From contig NC_057819.1 of the NCBI RefSeq assembly GCF_910594005.1, forward strand, positions 127,817,669 through 127,881,668: a stretch of DNA of 64,000 nt, read 5' to 3'. The position numbers were made by a program, and so were the translations under genes. The DNA is from Cervus elaphus (lineage: Eukaryota; Chordata; Mammalia; Artiodactyla; Cervidae). Under the pieces are notes generated by a model. The model was not told the DNA's origin, did not search any database, and worked only from the letters and a program-made list of their open reading frames with translations. Below, in pieces: positions 35,892 through 49,904 of this stretch. Positions within the stretch are counted from its first letter, which is position 1. Every line of letters starts with the position of its first letter.

Positions 35892-37184
35892 GCACACTAG
35901 TGCTTGAAATCTGTTGAAACCGTATTTTTGAGATTTAAGCTACTGAAGCATTTGCTTATCTGAAGAAAAAGAAAACCAGGCATAAAAATTGATTATGTAA
36001 TAATCACATTTCCTCATTTGCATTTGGGAGATAGCTTATCATTTCTTTTAAGGAAGATCTAAAATATTTTGGGGACATACTCTTTCACCAACGAAGGTTT
36101 TTCTTGCAAGACATGCCCTTGAGGACACCAAAGTGAACAGATGAGGCATCTGCCCTCAGATAGCTCAGTCTCGTAGAAAGGACAGGTAGTCACACTATAT
36201 TGAAGCTGGTATGATGATAGAGCTGTGGTAATAATACAGAGATCCATGATTGCAGACAGAAAGTGATCCTTAAATCTTGACTTTGCCATCTTAACCAGAG
36301 GAAACACATATACCAAGTCTGAAAATCATAAAACAGCTTGGCAGTTGGGAAGCAGCTTGCAGTAGCAGTAGTATTGTTGGAATTTGGAGTTTAAGGAAGG
36401 AAGTGGCAGGAAGACTGGAGAGTTGGGGAGCGGGGGTAGGTAGTGGGAGGCTCCATGTTCAGTGCTGTGCTGCCTCATGCCAGGCAGGAAATGCTGTGGG
36501 CTTTGGCCAAACGATTGATAAGGTTTGCCATGTTAGCCAAATGAATTGATCATCTCTGTCTTTTCACTTATGTTAGTTATAAGATTCATTGTCCACACAG
36601 GTAAGTATAGAGTAGGAAAAATAGCTCTGTAGGTAAGTAAATATTTAAGATAAAAATGAGACCATTAGGCCCGCTAAGATGAATTGATAGCAAATTGCAT
36701 TTTACCTTGTTTTTTTTAAATCCTTATGTTTAACATTTGTTTAGAGTTTTACAGACATAATGCATTTTATTAACTATTTTCCCCATTATAGGTGATTTGC
36801 TGCTGCTGTTGGTGATGGTGGTGGTTTTTAATCACAATTTAAGTTACATTATAGCCTCTTAGGTCATCTGTGAACATACTCATTCCCCACTCCCTTCCAG
36901 TGTTTGTTGAGTGTTTACTGTGTTACGCAATACAAAGAACAGTCAACAAAGAGAGGTCACAATATGATGAGAGAATTTGTTGTCAACAAAGGTAGATAGA
37001 ACTGTCGTTGAGAATAATAGACAATAGTGCTTCTGCATTAAATGGTCTCAGAAAAACTTTGTGGCATTGGAGATAGTGTTCTGGTACCTTTGCTAGTTAC
37101 CTGCATCCAGAGCTGTGTTTACTCTAAATAAAGCAAAGTCTGTCAAGCCTCACCCACTTCCAGTAGAGTTCCTAGGTTGCTTTT

Positions 37185-37420
37185 GTTTTTTTAAATATTT
37201 ATTTGGCTGTGTTGGGTCGTAGTTGCAGCCCTCAACACTTGGGATCTTCAGTGTTCCTGTGGCATGCGGAATCTTTAGTGGAGGCGTGCAGGATCTTTAG
37301 TTGTGACACGCAAGCTCCCAGTTGCAACATGTTGGACCTAGTTCCCTGGCCGGGGTGGAACCCTGGGCCCCCTGCATTGGGAGCGTGGAGTCTTAGCCAC
37401 TGGACCACCAGGGAAGTCCC
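37185..37420 (-). mobile_element. CHR-type SINE, full length
   Basis: The antisense body shows 'tttggctgtgttgggtcgta', 'ggatctttagttgtgacacg' and the head 'ccactggaccaccagggaag'. Flanks are a diverged 15-base duplication (cctaggttgcttttg at about 37171 and cctagactgcttttg at about 37419, two mismatches). Confidence 0.85.
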
Positions 37421-37539
37421 TAGACTGCTTTTGTGTTGCCTCAGTTTTAAATGTGAATACACAATTAAGGAGCAGTGAGTGTTAGAGAAAAGAGAAACCT
37501 TTGAAGGATTTTAAGCAGATCGACAGTCTAGCTTTTTTT

Positions 37540-37830
37540 TTTTTTAATCTTTACTTTTCAGAACAGTTTCAGAATTAACGGAAAACTTGTACAAAGTGTT
37601 CAAGTATGCCCGACACCAAATTTTCCCTGTTTTTAGCATCTTGCATTAGGTTTGTTTTTTTTTTTAAGCAATTAGTGAACTGCTCCGGGCACATTGTGAT
37701 TAACTAAAGTTGGTACCTTATCCAGATTTCCTTAGCTTTTCCCTAGTGTCCTTTTTCTGTTTCAGGATGCTACAGTACACTTAGTTGTCACATTTGCTTC
37801 GCCGACTTCTGGCTGTGACAGCAGGTATGG
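37540..37830 (-). repeat. old L1M 3' fragment
   Basis: 'gaacagtttcagaattaacg', 'gtgattaactaaagttggta', 'tccctagtgtcctttttctg' and 'cttctggctgtgacagc' follow the same antisense L1M end as 23025-23610. It is a second, independent copy. Confidence 0.7.
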
Positions 37831-38550
37831 CTTACATTTTAATAATGTTATTCCGGTTTGCAGAATAGAGAACATTCTGAAGGGGACAAAGTGAAAGCAG
37901 TGAGACCAGTTGGGCAGATACGATGTAATAATCTGGGCAAGAGCTCTTGGCAGCTTGGACCAAAGCTCTAGCTGTGGAAGTGGAGAGAAGGGGTTGACTT
38001 AGGGTATATAAAAGCCATCTGACTATATGAGGAAATTAAGAGAATTGAGTGTTGGTAGAGAAGAAAATAGGTTCTGGGATGGGGCCCTTGGGGCCCTTTA
38101 ACAGTTAATGAGATAAAAAGCTAGCAACGGAGACCAAACAAGAACAGCCAGTTCGATAGGAAGAAAACCTAGGATGTGTTGTATCCTAGAAGCCAAGCAA
38201 GTGTTCGCTGCAGAGTAAGTGACGACTCTGTTGTGGCTTCTGATGGGCCAGGTCAGATGGGGGCGGAGCACTGACCTTTGGATTCAGTAACAGGCCATCC
38301 TGATCACTGGTGACCTGAGTAGTCACAGTGGAGGGAGCAGAAACATACCGGGAGTGGGTTCAGAGAAAGTGAGTCAGGCCAGGGAGTGGGGCATGGGGAG
38401 CCTTGCTGGGGGTGGTAGTGGCTGTGTAAATGCTACACCAGAAGAAAGCACTGCAAGCTAATGTTTAACTGTAGTTAACAGTGTAGATGCGGAAGTGTTG
38501 AGGAGGAGGAGTACTGACGTCTGCAGTTTTGAGAAACATGAAAAAATAAA

Positions 38551-38772
38551 ACGGGGCTCCCTCACGACTCAGTGCTGAAGAGCCCACCTGCCAACACAGG
38601 AGACCAGTTCCACCCCTGGTCCGGGAGGAGCCGCAGCTGCCAGGCCCTCACGCCACAGCTGCTGAAGCCCGAGCGGCCTAGAGCCCGTGCTCCCCAGTGA
38701 GAGGAAAGCCTGCGCAGCGGCAGAGACCCAGGACAGCCGGAAATAGATCAACAAATAAATTTTTTTAAAAAG
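38551..38772 (+). mobile_element. CHR-type SINE
   Basis: The sense copy begins 'ggggctccctcacgactcag', has 'tggtccgggaggagccgca' in the middle, and ends in an 'aaataaattttttt' tail. The copy is CpG-rich compared with its surroundings. Confidence 0.75.
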
Positions 38773-40839
38773 ACATTGCAAACTAATAGTTTAGACATTT
38801 AACAGTTGATAATGTGTATCTGGAGAATGCTGATGATGGTAACTCTGTTACATTAAGAAAATGGGTTAATGGAGATGGTATAGATACGTGAGGAAGCACA
38901 TACTGTTAATGGCATAATTTAGGTGGTGGGCAAATGTGTCTTGGTTGTAAAATTCTTTAAACTTTGCTCTGTGCTTGAAAGCTTCCATAATAAAATGTTG
39001 GGGATGGGAGAGAGAACAGGAGGAAAGAAACTGGAGACAAGGGATGTGAACAACTGTTCCAGGGAGTTTTGCTGTAGAATCAAAAGAGGTCTGTTTTCAT
39101 CCCAGTCTGAGAGTTGGGAGAAATAATAGCGTTTTTATTTACTGATAGAAAAGATCCAGTAGAGACAAAAAAAAAATTGATGGTGCGCAAGAAAGAAGGG
39201 GAAATTATTGCACTAACGGCCTTGAGCAGGCAAAACGCAGGGTCTAGCCCAGAAGTAGGATTCTGTCTGGTTGGGACAGAACGGAGGCAGAGGGCGGGGG
39301 CTGCAGGCACAGGCGGCTGTACACAGGCGGTGGGAGCTTTGAAGGAGCTCTTCTGTTTGCTTCTGTGATTTTGGTGAAATAGAAAGATCATTGCTGGGAA
39401 GGATAGTGGAGGAGCTGTTAAGGCTCAAGGAGAAAATGAGATAGTCGTCTAGGAGGGTGTGAATGGACTCAGGAAATGCCGTGCGAGCCTGCTGGAGGTC
39501 TTCCATGAAGTCAAATGAGAAGGAGAACAGTGCAAAGGAAAGACACTAGCCCTTTTTTTTTTTTAAAGAACGTAACTTCTCGCAGGTGTGATGGATGTGG
39601 GTTTTGGAGGAGGAGGGACCTTTGAGTCTACCCAGCGATTTGTATAAAAACAGATCCACTCTCAAATAGGTTATTGTTAAATTTCAGACTGTCCAGGAGG
39701 AAGAACAGGTTCTAAAAGCACCTAGAAAATAAAGAACACGTCTCTGTTAAGAAATGATAATCAGATTACCAGTAAACTCTGGATGAACAACTCCAAATAC
39801 CAGAAAACAGTAGCTTCCTAATTCTGAAAGAAAGGCTGTTCAGCCTCGAATTCGGCTGAATTCTACACCTGACTGAACCAGCCTTCAGTTACAAGTGACG
39901 AATCAAGGCAGTTTCAGACACGCCAGGACTGAAATCATTTGCTTACCCAGCACCCTTTCTTGGGGTGTATTACTGGTGCCCTACTGTGAAAACCAAGAAT
40001 GAGGAAGCCTTGAAGTCTAGGAATCCACACGTCCAACCAAAGAAAGTGTCAGGAAAATCCCAGAGTGATAGACTGAAGAGGGAAATGAGTATTCAAGACA
40101 TTTTCTTACACATACCATCCTTGAAAAGTTGTAATAATTTAAAAATATATAAAAGCCAGAGAAATTGTGTTAAATCCATTGGAACTCTAGGGAAAACAGA
40201 AGGCCATCCAGTAAAGGGAGTACAAATTTTAAAACCAGCCTTACTGTATCTCCCAGGGCTGCAAACTGTGACTTCAACAGTGAGAATTCACCTGGCATTT
40301 TGGTTCTGTTCAATTTAGATTTAATAGTTGAATCATTATAGATCTGTTATGCATAGCCATTCATAGCCTTTGACCTTACAGGGAGGGTTCGAGAGGTTAG
40401 AAAGGCTCAGTAGTAATCATTCTGTAGTGACCAACAGTAGTCATACCTGAGTTGATCATCATTTTTTATGGTTTGGAAAGCTCCTTATTATTGTGGGCAA
40501 GAGAGGAACCCCATATGCCTGGTTTCCCCTTGAATTTCCAGGTAGCACCGACGTTGTTCTGTTAGTCCTGTAGCGACCCAGAATTGTGGATGGCACGCTA
40601 GTTTCCCACTTTAAATACTGCCTGAAATCAGGAAGTCGTTCTTGTAATCTGGAATTGAGTGCCTGACAAGCCTGTTGTTTGCATTAATACATCCTATTAG
40701 TTAGTCCTCTTAGTCCCTCTATTCTCTGCAGGTTGTGACGTTTCTGTGGGACGAAAGTGCTGATTTTCTACATGAAACAGTGTGTAGGTGCTCAGATAAA
40801 ACTAATAGGCGGAGCAGGGCTGGGCTCATCTGCCTTTGA

Positions 40840-41110
40840 TGGTACAGGCTGAGAACAGAGCTGCGTGGTTGTGCTCCGGCTGCCCCAGCCCCACCACCCT
40901 CTCCTCCCCCCAGGCCTCCCTCCTGCCTTCTGAGCCTTGCAGCTGCCTGAAGGAGGCCGTGAAAGCTAGTTAATTACAAGACAAGTCTCCCTTCTGTCAG
41001 TAAAAGGAGGGGTAACTCTGTCTGTCAACAACAGCTATATTTGTCTCCAATTCCGTTAGAGAGGTACCCAGAAAAAGTTGTCATATCCTGAATTCTCACG
41101 TCCGTTTTCT
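40840..41110. other. non-repetitive block, possible regulatory element
   Basis: No repeat family is recognised. The block contains GTTAATTAC (homeodomain-type core, about 40970) and a CTGTCTGTCAA segment (about 41020, TALE-homeodomain-like). Any function is speculative. Confidence 0.15.
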
Positions 41111-41539
41111 TAATGAAAATGTCTGTATTTGGGGTCACTTTGGGGAGTAGAGAAAGTTTAATATGTGAGTAAGCATATGTTAGAGTATACTAGTTCAAAT
41201 TGAGTATTTTCATAGAGTCTACAGTTTGCACATTATAGTTATTTGAATTGGTTGTTTGAAAAAGTTTTGTGTAGACGTTTACTTAGATATTAATAGCTAT
41301 CAAAACATCACCTCAGCACAACTGAGGGATTATCCCTTTTATACATTTTCACTTTATTTATGGTGAAGAATAAACTTTAAGTTTTAGATTATGTGGCCTT
41401 GAGAAGCGAGTGATATGGCTTGAAATTTGGTCTCACCCTTTACTGTGTACTATATTCTCTGTTCCTGTAAACAGGGTGGAGGGGTAAATTTAAGAGTGTG
41501 AAAATAATGCGTATGGTTTCTTAGTGTTCATCTTAGAGT

Positions 41540-42200
41540 CTTCTCAAGGCAATCAGAATCCCCCACCCTAGTCAGAATGTCCCTCTCTTCTGGCCTGGCT
41601 TACTGCAGTAGCCCCTTAGTTAAGTGGTCTTCCCGCTGCCACTTTGCATGCCTCCCAGATCTCTGTGCCACACAGAAACCAGAATCATCACACTCAAGAG
41701 CAGGTTCAGTCCCTGGTCTCCCAGGATCCTTACTTTAGAGCCCTGCAGTTTAGCCAGTTCCCTTTGTCTCTCAGCCTCCAAGCCTCTACTTTTCACAAAA
41801 CTCCTTTGAATCTGTTATTTCCATTCCAGACCATATGCTAAACCCCTTCCCACTCAAGAGCCTGTGCGTGTGCTCATCCCTCTGCTTGGAATATTTCTTC
41901 TCTCTCACTCGTATCCTCCGTTCCCACCCCTAAGCCTGGCTAAGACCTACTCGTGCTTAGGGTTTCCGGTTGAAATGTTACTGCCCAGGTGAGCTTTCCT
42001 TGCCACCTCTGTGCATGATTCGATTAGGTCTCCCCAAGGTGCGCTCGCATCCAGAGCGCTCTGAACTTTCTGTCATAACCTATGATGCCTAAAGTTACAC
42101 AGTTCCCTTCCCTTTCCTGCTGTCAGCTCCTTGTAAGTAAGGATCATTTCCATATTGTGGTCTCCCCAGGACTGAGCACAGATGCTGACTCAAAATGAAC
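41540..42200 (+). repeat. L2-like LINE 3' region
   Basis: A long, ordered match: 'ttcagtccctggtctcccag', 'catccctctgcttggaatat', a degenerate 'gaaatgttactgcccaggtg', and 'tgtcagctccttgtaagtaa' with 'ctccccaggactgagcaca' near the end. The ORFs at 41624-41841 lie inside it. Confidence 0.7.
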
Positions 42201-42349
42201 ACTCATAATTGTCTGCTCCCTGAGTCTTAATATAGCAGTACATCTTGATTATTTGATTAGAATGGAGTCCTAAGAATGGCTGGTCTTTACTGAGTTAATA
42301 GGTATGAAAATTCAGATCTTTGATGTTTAAGGCTTAATTCTTTTCAGTG

Positions 42350-42445
42350 AAATCACACACATTTTTATACTCCCACCAGGAACAGCCAGTCATCATCACT
42401 GAATATTAACTTGTTTTCGTCTTTGCCAATACAGTTATCCAAAAA
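42350..42445 (-). repeat. old L1M-like fragment
   Basis: 'ttatactcccaccaggaaca' followed by 'cttgttttcgtctttgccaa' matches antisense L1M 3' sequence. Confidence 0.5.
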
Positions 42446-44099
42446 GTAGAGGAAGGGGATAGTCTGTCAAATCTCTGAGTGATAGGACTGGAATAGACTG
42501 TTTGATCTAGTTACCCCAGGCAGGCCCACATGATACCCCAGGCTTGCAGGTTTCTGGGTTATAAAACTCCTCAGCCTTCCCAGTGGCACTTGAGCAGAGC
42601 GGCAGAGACAGCAAGGAAGGGCAGTGGCATGGAATCGCCCTGAAGATCACCTCTGAGAGGCAACTCCACCCCACGGGGCCACATCCAGCCATCCACAGTG
42701 CCTGTTACTACCGTTTGTTGCTTAAATGTGTGACTGCTCCATTTCTCAGGAGGGCAGTTTGTAGCCTGGCAGAGAGAGGATAGCAAGTAAAGTGTGACTT
42801 AACAGCAACTCCCTCCTTTTTTGAACCCCAAATAAAATATAAAAGGGACGATGGCCTTGGTTTACCACACCTTCTTAGCTACTCTGAGTTACTGTGCTTT
42901 TAGGTTCTTGCTCTATTCCTGCACTACTTGAAGTTGCCCTTTTTCTAGTTCCTCCAGACATGAGCTGAATTTTTCTACATCAACCAAGCAGCTCATTTGG
43001 AAACTTGTAGCTGTGAATTCCGTAGTCAGCTCAAAATCAGCCATTTCCCTTATCCCACTTTCTGCTTATTCCCTTATTATTTACATACATAGCTCCCTTA
43101 GCTGTAAACACGTCCAAAGGTAGGGACTGTGTCTCTTCCCCCACCCCTCAGATCCCATTGCAGCTTCCTAGCACAAAGCTTTCAGTGTAGTACTCACTCA
43201 GACATGAACCAAAGTGCAATTCAGAGAGGACAGCAGCTGCAGCTAACTCATCAGGACCGCCTAGCATGGGCCGGATGACAGATCCTAGGTCTTCATTGCT
43301 TCATCACCTTTCTTAGTTCCCTGTAACTATTTTAATAGTAGACAGTTATTTAGCAGCTTAAGAGTGTTGGCCCTCAAGAGTCTTTTAAGTTTTCTTCTCC
43401 CAAGTAGTTAGTAGAATTTGGAATACTTCCTGTGATCTGTTTGCCCTGTAACTGTCCCTTTATGTGGTGGAATATCTCCTTAATCAGCTCCAAAGGATGG
43501 ATAGAACTGATTTGAGGGAAATCTCAGCCAGGGTCCTGGTAGGAGACACATGACGCACCTAAATTGGCTAATCTGAGGAGATTTTATTAATGAGACTATT
43601 TACAAGAAAGGTATGGGCAGGGTTTCTCTAGAAACCGCAGGGGATGGTGCAGTGCCCAGAGCTCGAAACCGGGTTACCATCTTGAGGCTTGTAGAAAGAA
43701 GACCGCAGAGCAAAGGAAGGGGGAGGCGCTACCAGAACCCAGAGGAGGAGATGACTGAGTCGAGAGGGCTGAGACATTTAGTTGGGGAGTCTGAGACCGT
43801 CCACAGAACCCCCAGACAGGAAGCCACCTTTCGTGGGCCTTCTCTCTGGGGAACCAGAGAGCCTGTGGAAGGTCCGTACAGGTGGAGGGCACAGGAAGGT
43901 GAAGGCGAGTGTCTACTGGACCTGGAGAGGGTCAGGAGTACCATCTTCCTTTTACAGTTAGGCTCTTTACTCATGAGGACTTTAAAAGAAGGAAATTTGC
44001 CAGCAGCTCTGTATAGCTGTTTTTCTAAAGTGCTTTACAGAAAGAAAAAAAAGAATCGATGGCCAAGAGGGAGGCCACTGAGTCTCATCTACCCACCGA

Positions 44100-44530
44100 A
44101 CTGTTTTGATTCCACCTCTGTAGGTATCTTGAAGCTGTCTCCTTCCCTCCACCGCACTTTCCCACTGCAGTCGCAGTGCTGGCATCTTTCACCTGGCAGC
44201 TAGAGTTGGTCTCACCTGGTCTTCCCTCCACTTCATTCTCACATTGGAATGTTTGAAAAAGGCAAATCTGACGGTCACTCTTCAGTGACTTCTGATCACT
44301 TTGAACTCCCTAATTTTCTCACTGGAGCTTTCTGCCTGACTGCTCATAGGCAGTCCTTTGGGTGTCCCCTCAAATACTACTCTCTGACCACATTCCCCCT
44401 CCCTCCCAGACTAATGGAGGTTCCTGTCTTTTCTGCTCCCTAATCCTACACTTAACACAGCATGAATCTACATTTTCAGTTTAGTATTTGTACTTACTTG
44501 TTTAATTGCCTGCATCACCTCCATCCTGGC
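44100..44530 (+). repeat. probable L2-like fragment
   Basis: 'cccctcaaatactactctct' followed by 'gaccacattccccctcc' resembles the L2 3' part. The boundaries are guesses. Confidence 0.4.
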
Positions 44531-45169
44531 AGTGGGTTGGGGACTTAACATGCTAGCCCAGTCCCTCTGTCTCATGGGATTACGGACTGTCCTGCCATGG
44601 AGCTGGATTAGCTGCTTCAGAAATGGAAAATGCTTTTGGAACTAGGTTTTTTCAGTTCAGAATGGTAGCACCCTAGGTATGAAGATCCCTGGCCTTGAGA
44701 TTTTCAGAGTCATAGATTCTCATGCAGTTGCCAGTGATTAAGCTCAGTGACTGATGCCTTTTTTTCTGTTAGATTCTGTGGGGTGGCTCTTGGGTCCCAC
44801 AATGACTATAAATCAATAAACCCTATTTAGTTCACATCTTGGATCGATAAGCCTGAGTAAAACTTAATAAACTCTGTTGTCATTAGTTTGGGGCAGAAAA
44901 GGACTTTTTTGGAAACTCCTGCTATTTTTTGCTGAAGCAACAGGAAGTAAGTTAGATCATAGAGCATAGAGCTGATGAACCTGAGCAGGTTTGCCTGTCA
45001 TTAGAAAACAGGTGATTGGTGTTACCCTGGCTTGAGAGGCTTTGTTTTTTTCTTTTGTTTGGTGTTTTTTGAGGAGAGGGTTGTAGGATTTAACCTAAAG
45101 TTGAAAGCCTTCCGTTAATGAACAAGGACAGTAGCTAAATATATATCGTTAAAGAGTTAGCCATGTGTG

Positions 45170-45323
45170 TGTATTAGTCGCTCAGTCGTGTCAGACTCAT
45201 TGCAACCTCATGGACTGTTGCCCGCCAGACGCCTCTGTCCATGGAATTCTCCAGGCAAGAATACTGGAGTGGGTAGCCATTCCTTTCTGTAGGGGATCTT
45301 CCCAACCCAGGGATCTTCACCCA
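45170..45323 (-). mobile_element. Bov-tA SINE, 5'-truncated
   Basis: The Bov-A half from 'agtcgctcagtcgtgtcaga' to 'cttcccaacccagggatctt' is present. The tRNA-like head is missing. Confidence 0.85.
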
Positions 45324-45598
45324 GGAAGTTTTGTGATTGTTTTGGTTATTTCTGATTAGGAGTTTTGATACCATTAGTACAGGTTTTACTAACTGAGGGA
45401 AGCTTAACCAGTCTGTTAGTCAGTGGCTGCCAAGTGGACCAAGGGAACCGTCCACCCCTCCGTTTGCCTAATAGCAAGTTGGGAAGTCTGCCAGGTTCCT
45501 TCCATCCAGAGTTCTATGCAAGCTGAGCAGAACTAAAGATGCAAACGATGTAACCTGAGGTTGGGGCTGGGGGAATGTAACCTTCCTCACACTTCACC

Positions 45599-45802
45599 TG
45601 GGCTTCCCTAGTGATTCAGATGGTAAAGAAGGCGCCCACAATGTGGGAGACCTGGGTTCAATCCCTGGCTTGGGAACATCCCCTGGAGGAGGACATAGCA
45701 ACCCACTCAAGTATTCTTGCCTGGAGAATTGCATGGACAGAGGAACCTGGTAGGGTACAGTCCATGGGGTCACCAAGAGTCGGACACGACTGAGTGACCA
45801 AG
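45599..45802 (+). mobile_element. Bov-tA SINE
   Basis: This full-length sense copy has a perfect 11-base duplication, CACACTTCACC (45588-45598 and 45803-45813). Confidence 0.92.
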
Positions 45803-48800
45803 CACACTTCACCCAGGAAGCTTTCCTGTAACCCCTACACTGGACTTCAGTCTTTCCCTTTGGTGTTTGGAACTCAGACATTTTCTGTTGAATCAGTCCT
45901 TGCCGTAGTACCCATAATCCCCCCTCTCCTGGCTTCCCCCCATGGTGTTGCCACAGGCGCTTCACCAGACTCTACGCTCCCTGGGGTGGGAAGGGTGGCC
46001 ATTGTGTCCTCAGTTCACCTGGCTCAGGGCTTAGCGATCTCATTCCTGGCAGGCTGTGGCAGGATTGTTGAGTTTTTCAAATGCACAGCATTTTCTTTCT
46101 TGCAACTCCCTCATATTTATCTTTGTCTCTGTCCACCATGCCCCCACCGCCCCCCCCACCAACTGCCCCAGACCTCTGTGGTTGAAATCCTGACACTCTT
46201 GAGAGCATTGCATTCTTCTGTTGAGCAGTCAGCTATACCAAAGTAATAGGTCTTCTGCAAGTCGCCAGATACAGAAGACAGGTATTTTGAATGGAAACTC
46301 TTGGTACCGCTTTGGTATATAAAGAGTTTATTTTGGGGTATGGCCTGTGCATTTAGGTTTCACTGCCTCCAGATTCATCTGGGTGGAGTAATGGTTACAT
46401 AAGTGTGAACGACCTTCCTGTTTTGTTAAAATGTCATGGGCAACTTTCTTAATGACAGCCAAACCTGGAGAGGTTGATAAGAGTACCCAGTCCTTTTTTT
46501 TGTTTTTTGTTTTGTTGTTGTTGTTGAATACTGAAATATTTCTCAAAGAAAGAAAAATAATCCGCTTTTGGTTATTCTTATAATTACTCTTATGATAGTA
46601 ATTTGGTTAGTCTTGTTAATTGTTCATCCTCCTACATATGTGAACATTATAAAGGAAATCTTTCATTAAAAAAAAAATGCAGGAGTGATCCTGAACTCTT
46701 AACACAGTCAATCATGGGTGTGTGTGAGAGAGAAAGAGCGTATGGGCGTTTTTCTTTCTGCATCATCTTGACTGCCATTCAGAAGAAGGAAAAAGGTGAA
46801 GATCTTCATTACTGTCCTTTGTAAGCCTTTTGCTGGAGGAGTTGTAGCTATAAAATTAACAGCCTGCCAAAGTTAAGTCACTAGCCAGACACGCATGCTG
46901 AACCAGGCATCTTACTGGTCCAGGAAGGGCCCTTGCTGAGGGCTGTCAGTCGGGACACATGTAGAGACCTTCCCTCCCTAGTCCGCCCAGGACATACCCT
47001 TTCATCAGTCACACTGAAATTTCCCTTCCCTGCCTACCCACCCCACCCTTTCTACTATTGTAGCTTGGAGAAAGTTAGAAGCGGTAGTAGTGTGGGAAAG
47101 ATTAGGGGTACTCCCTTTTGAAGTACTCCACATGGTGCTTAAGTTACAGAAGATGGATTGCCTAATTCTGTTACTTCCTTTATTTTGCCTCTCTTCCTTG
47201 GGGGGAACAGATTCATGACAGTCAGTCTTCTTTTGAGGGTCTGTTTAAGAGATACTATTTTCACAAGGCGTTTGATGCTAACGTGTGATGTGTGGTGCCC
47301 TTTCTGTTGTCCCCAGGCCCAGCCAGCTCTGATCCTATGTGCGTTACTTAGAACAAACCCCCCACATACAAATCAGTTCCTCAGAATATGCTAGATGCCA
47401 TTCTGAGGATTGTGGAGAATACCGGTGAGAGTGGCGTGGAGCCAAGCTCTTAGGGTGCTTTGCAGTTTAGGAGAGGACTAAGCATTCACATGCACAGTAC
47501 TGAAACAGCGGTGGGTGAGGTGTGAGTATACGGGGAAGCGGGAAGGCGGGAGACTGTGGACGTGGAGGACTGTGTTTAGAGGTGGCTGAGTTGACTAGCT
47601 TGGCAAACTGAAGGGTTCGTTTAGAGAAGTGTGTGAGAGGGACAGAAAGGAGTTGGTGGCTAAGTTATGAAAAGTGGAACGCCAAACTGAGAATAACTTG
47701 GACCCATAGGAGGCTCCTTAAGACTTCTTAACAGGAAAACAGTGGTGTTTGAAGTGATTCAGAGCACCAAATATAGATTGAGGTCACACCTGGTCAGCCT
47801 TAAACTACAACACCTGGACCTTTGGGAGGCTTGGCCTCTTGATCCACCAGTATTTCTCTTTTGAACTGATCTCCATTAATAGCAGCTGCTTAGGGAGGGT
47901 AGCAAGATCTCTCTTGGGCAACAGGAGAAAAGGCACCGTGTAACTGGTTGTATTCAAGTGGGATTATACAAGCGATGAGTGATTTTTACCAGTGGAAGGT
48001 TTAAGGGTTTTCTGGGCAAAACTTAACATGCCTGTGTCACTGGTGGCCAGAAAGTAAAGCTGATCAACAAATGCCCTTTGGATTTCTTTAGTTTGGTAAA
48101 TAGAATCCTTTCTTAAAAGGAAAGTAATGTAAAAAATTAAGAATTTAGAGCTTCTTGATCCCCAAAGAAATGAATCTTCTGGAAATATCCATTTCAAAGG
48201 GAACAAAAAACACATTTCATGGCACAGATATTATACTTCTGTTGAAAGAGTTCATCACTATAAAGCGAAAGTACTCCCTTAAAGTGGTATCATTATATAA
48301 ATACTTTTTTAAATGAGTAGATTTTCTTTTACTAAAACAGCGTAATTTGGTGTTTACACACATTTTTATAAATCTGCCAAAATTGAGAGAGTTTTAAAAC
48401 TATATATACATTTCTTCTCAACTTTCTGGTCTTTAGGGGCCCACTACCTGTCAACTGCCTTGACGGGGTCAAACGGCACCCTGCGTGTCTTTGCAGAGCT
48501 GTGGTCTTACATCGTGGAGACGGCCTGCCGAGAACTGAGGACTGCTCTGTGTGCTTGCGTGAGCAACTCAGGTTTCTGTGGGGCCAGGAGCCTTAATTAT
48601 TAAACTACATTTAAGTTGATCATCTCATCATTAAAATTCAGAGTAACTCGTCTACAGTGTGGGTGTTTTTCATGATTTGGCACACAGTAGAGCAAGCAGC
48701 GTAGCCAAGATGTTTTTCATGTTGAGCAAAAACTATAACAGATGGAGCTGGTGATTGTAAAGCACTTACTTAAAGTGTTCAGAATGAATCAGTGTAGTTT

Positions 48801-48978
48801 GAGGCCGACACAGTCATCCAAACTAAGGGAGTCTGAGAAGCTGAAGAGCATCCTAATAGTTTCTAATAAAATATGTAACAGGCTGAAGAGAACTGATTTT
48901 AAATGTCTGTCCCAGTACTGATACCCTAGCCAGGGCCCTGTACAGTTGTTCTTAGGGTTATAATCTTTAAAAAAGCCT

Positions 48979-49028
48979 GTGTGTGTGTGTGTGTGTGTGC
49001 ACGCGTGTGTGCTCGTGCATGTGTGTGT
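48979..49028. repeat. (TG)n microsatellite
   Basis: About ten TG units are followed by a degenerate TG/CG stretch with ACGCG. It is a typical polymorphic dinucleotide and could adopt Z-form. Confidence 0.93.
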
Positions 49029-49904
49029 TTGAAATTATGTGGTAGGATCACCATAGCTCTTTACATTTGTCTTCAAGTCAGGGCAATATTTCAGTGTTGC
49101 CTGAGTGGGGTTGGTTGATCTTTAAAGAGCTGGGAAACCTCACTGCCTTATGTAGAATTTCTGTAAAGGAGGGACCAGCTGTACTGGTATTTTTATTTTT
49201 ATTTTTATGTGGTGAAAGAGCTTAAATATGCAATCATTTCTATCTTTTTTGTACAAATGCTGTCTCTTATACATTGCTTCACAAACCAGTACAAAACTTG
49301 GAATAATGTTTCCTGAGGAAGTGTTGAACCCCGTGCAAGCTGTTAGAATGAATGTTGAAAGCTTTGATGGGTGCTGTTTTAGAACTGCACGGCTTTTTTG
49401 TCTATTTTAAATCATGGTTTCCTTATTTTGTTTGTGTATTTACAAATGACTGGATGTGTTCAGGCAAGAAAATACTCCCTCCCATATTTCAAAATACAGC
49501 AGTCTATAAACAAACTTTACCATTTCCCTAAAAGACACCTTTTCTCTGTAATTTGTATAGAAAATGCAGTGCTGTTCTTGTCACCCAGGATTGGTATGGA
49601 AGGAGCAGAGGAGGGAATTACCTACTGTAATGCTCAAACTCTGCATTTAGAATCTTTTTTGAAGTCAGCACAGAAGTCTCATCCTCTGTTTTCACAGTGA
49701 AACAAGAATCCCAGTTCTCTGTTAATGTGTGTGCTGTTGGTGCCCATGGACAGCGTTACATCAGAGATACCTAATTCAAATAAAACTCAGTTCCCCAGGA
49801 TTGCCATGTCTTTTTAGATCTAATGCTGCTAATACTAAGGCCAAGTAACTGTCATGAAGTAAGTGTGTCCACGACAGTGGCTGGGCGGTGGCTCTGTGCT
49901 GGTT

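Noticed and set aside
41540..42200. Possible exon cluster in the CT-rich region
   Set aside because: The ordered match to an L2 3' end explains the sequence.
43613..44203. 196-residue plus-strand ORF
   Set aside because: No domain or splice context. The left half resembles old interspersed-repeat sequence and the composition is not protein-like.
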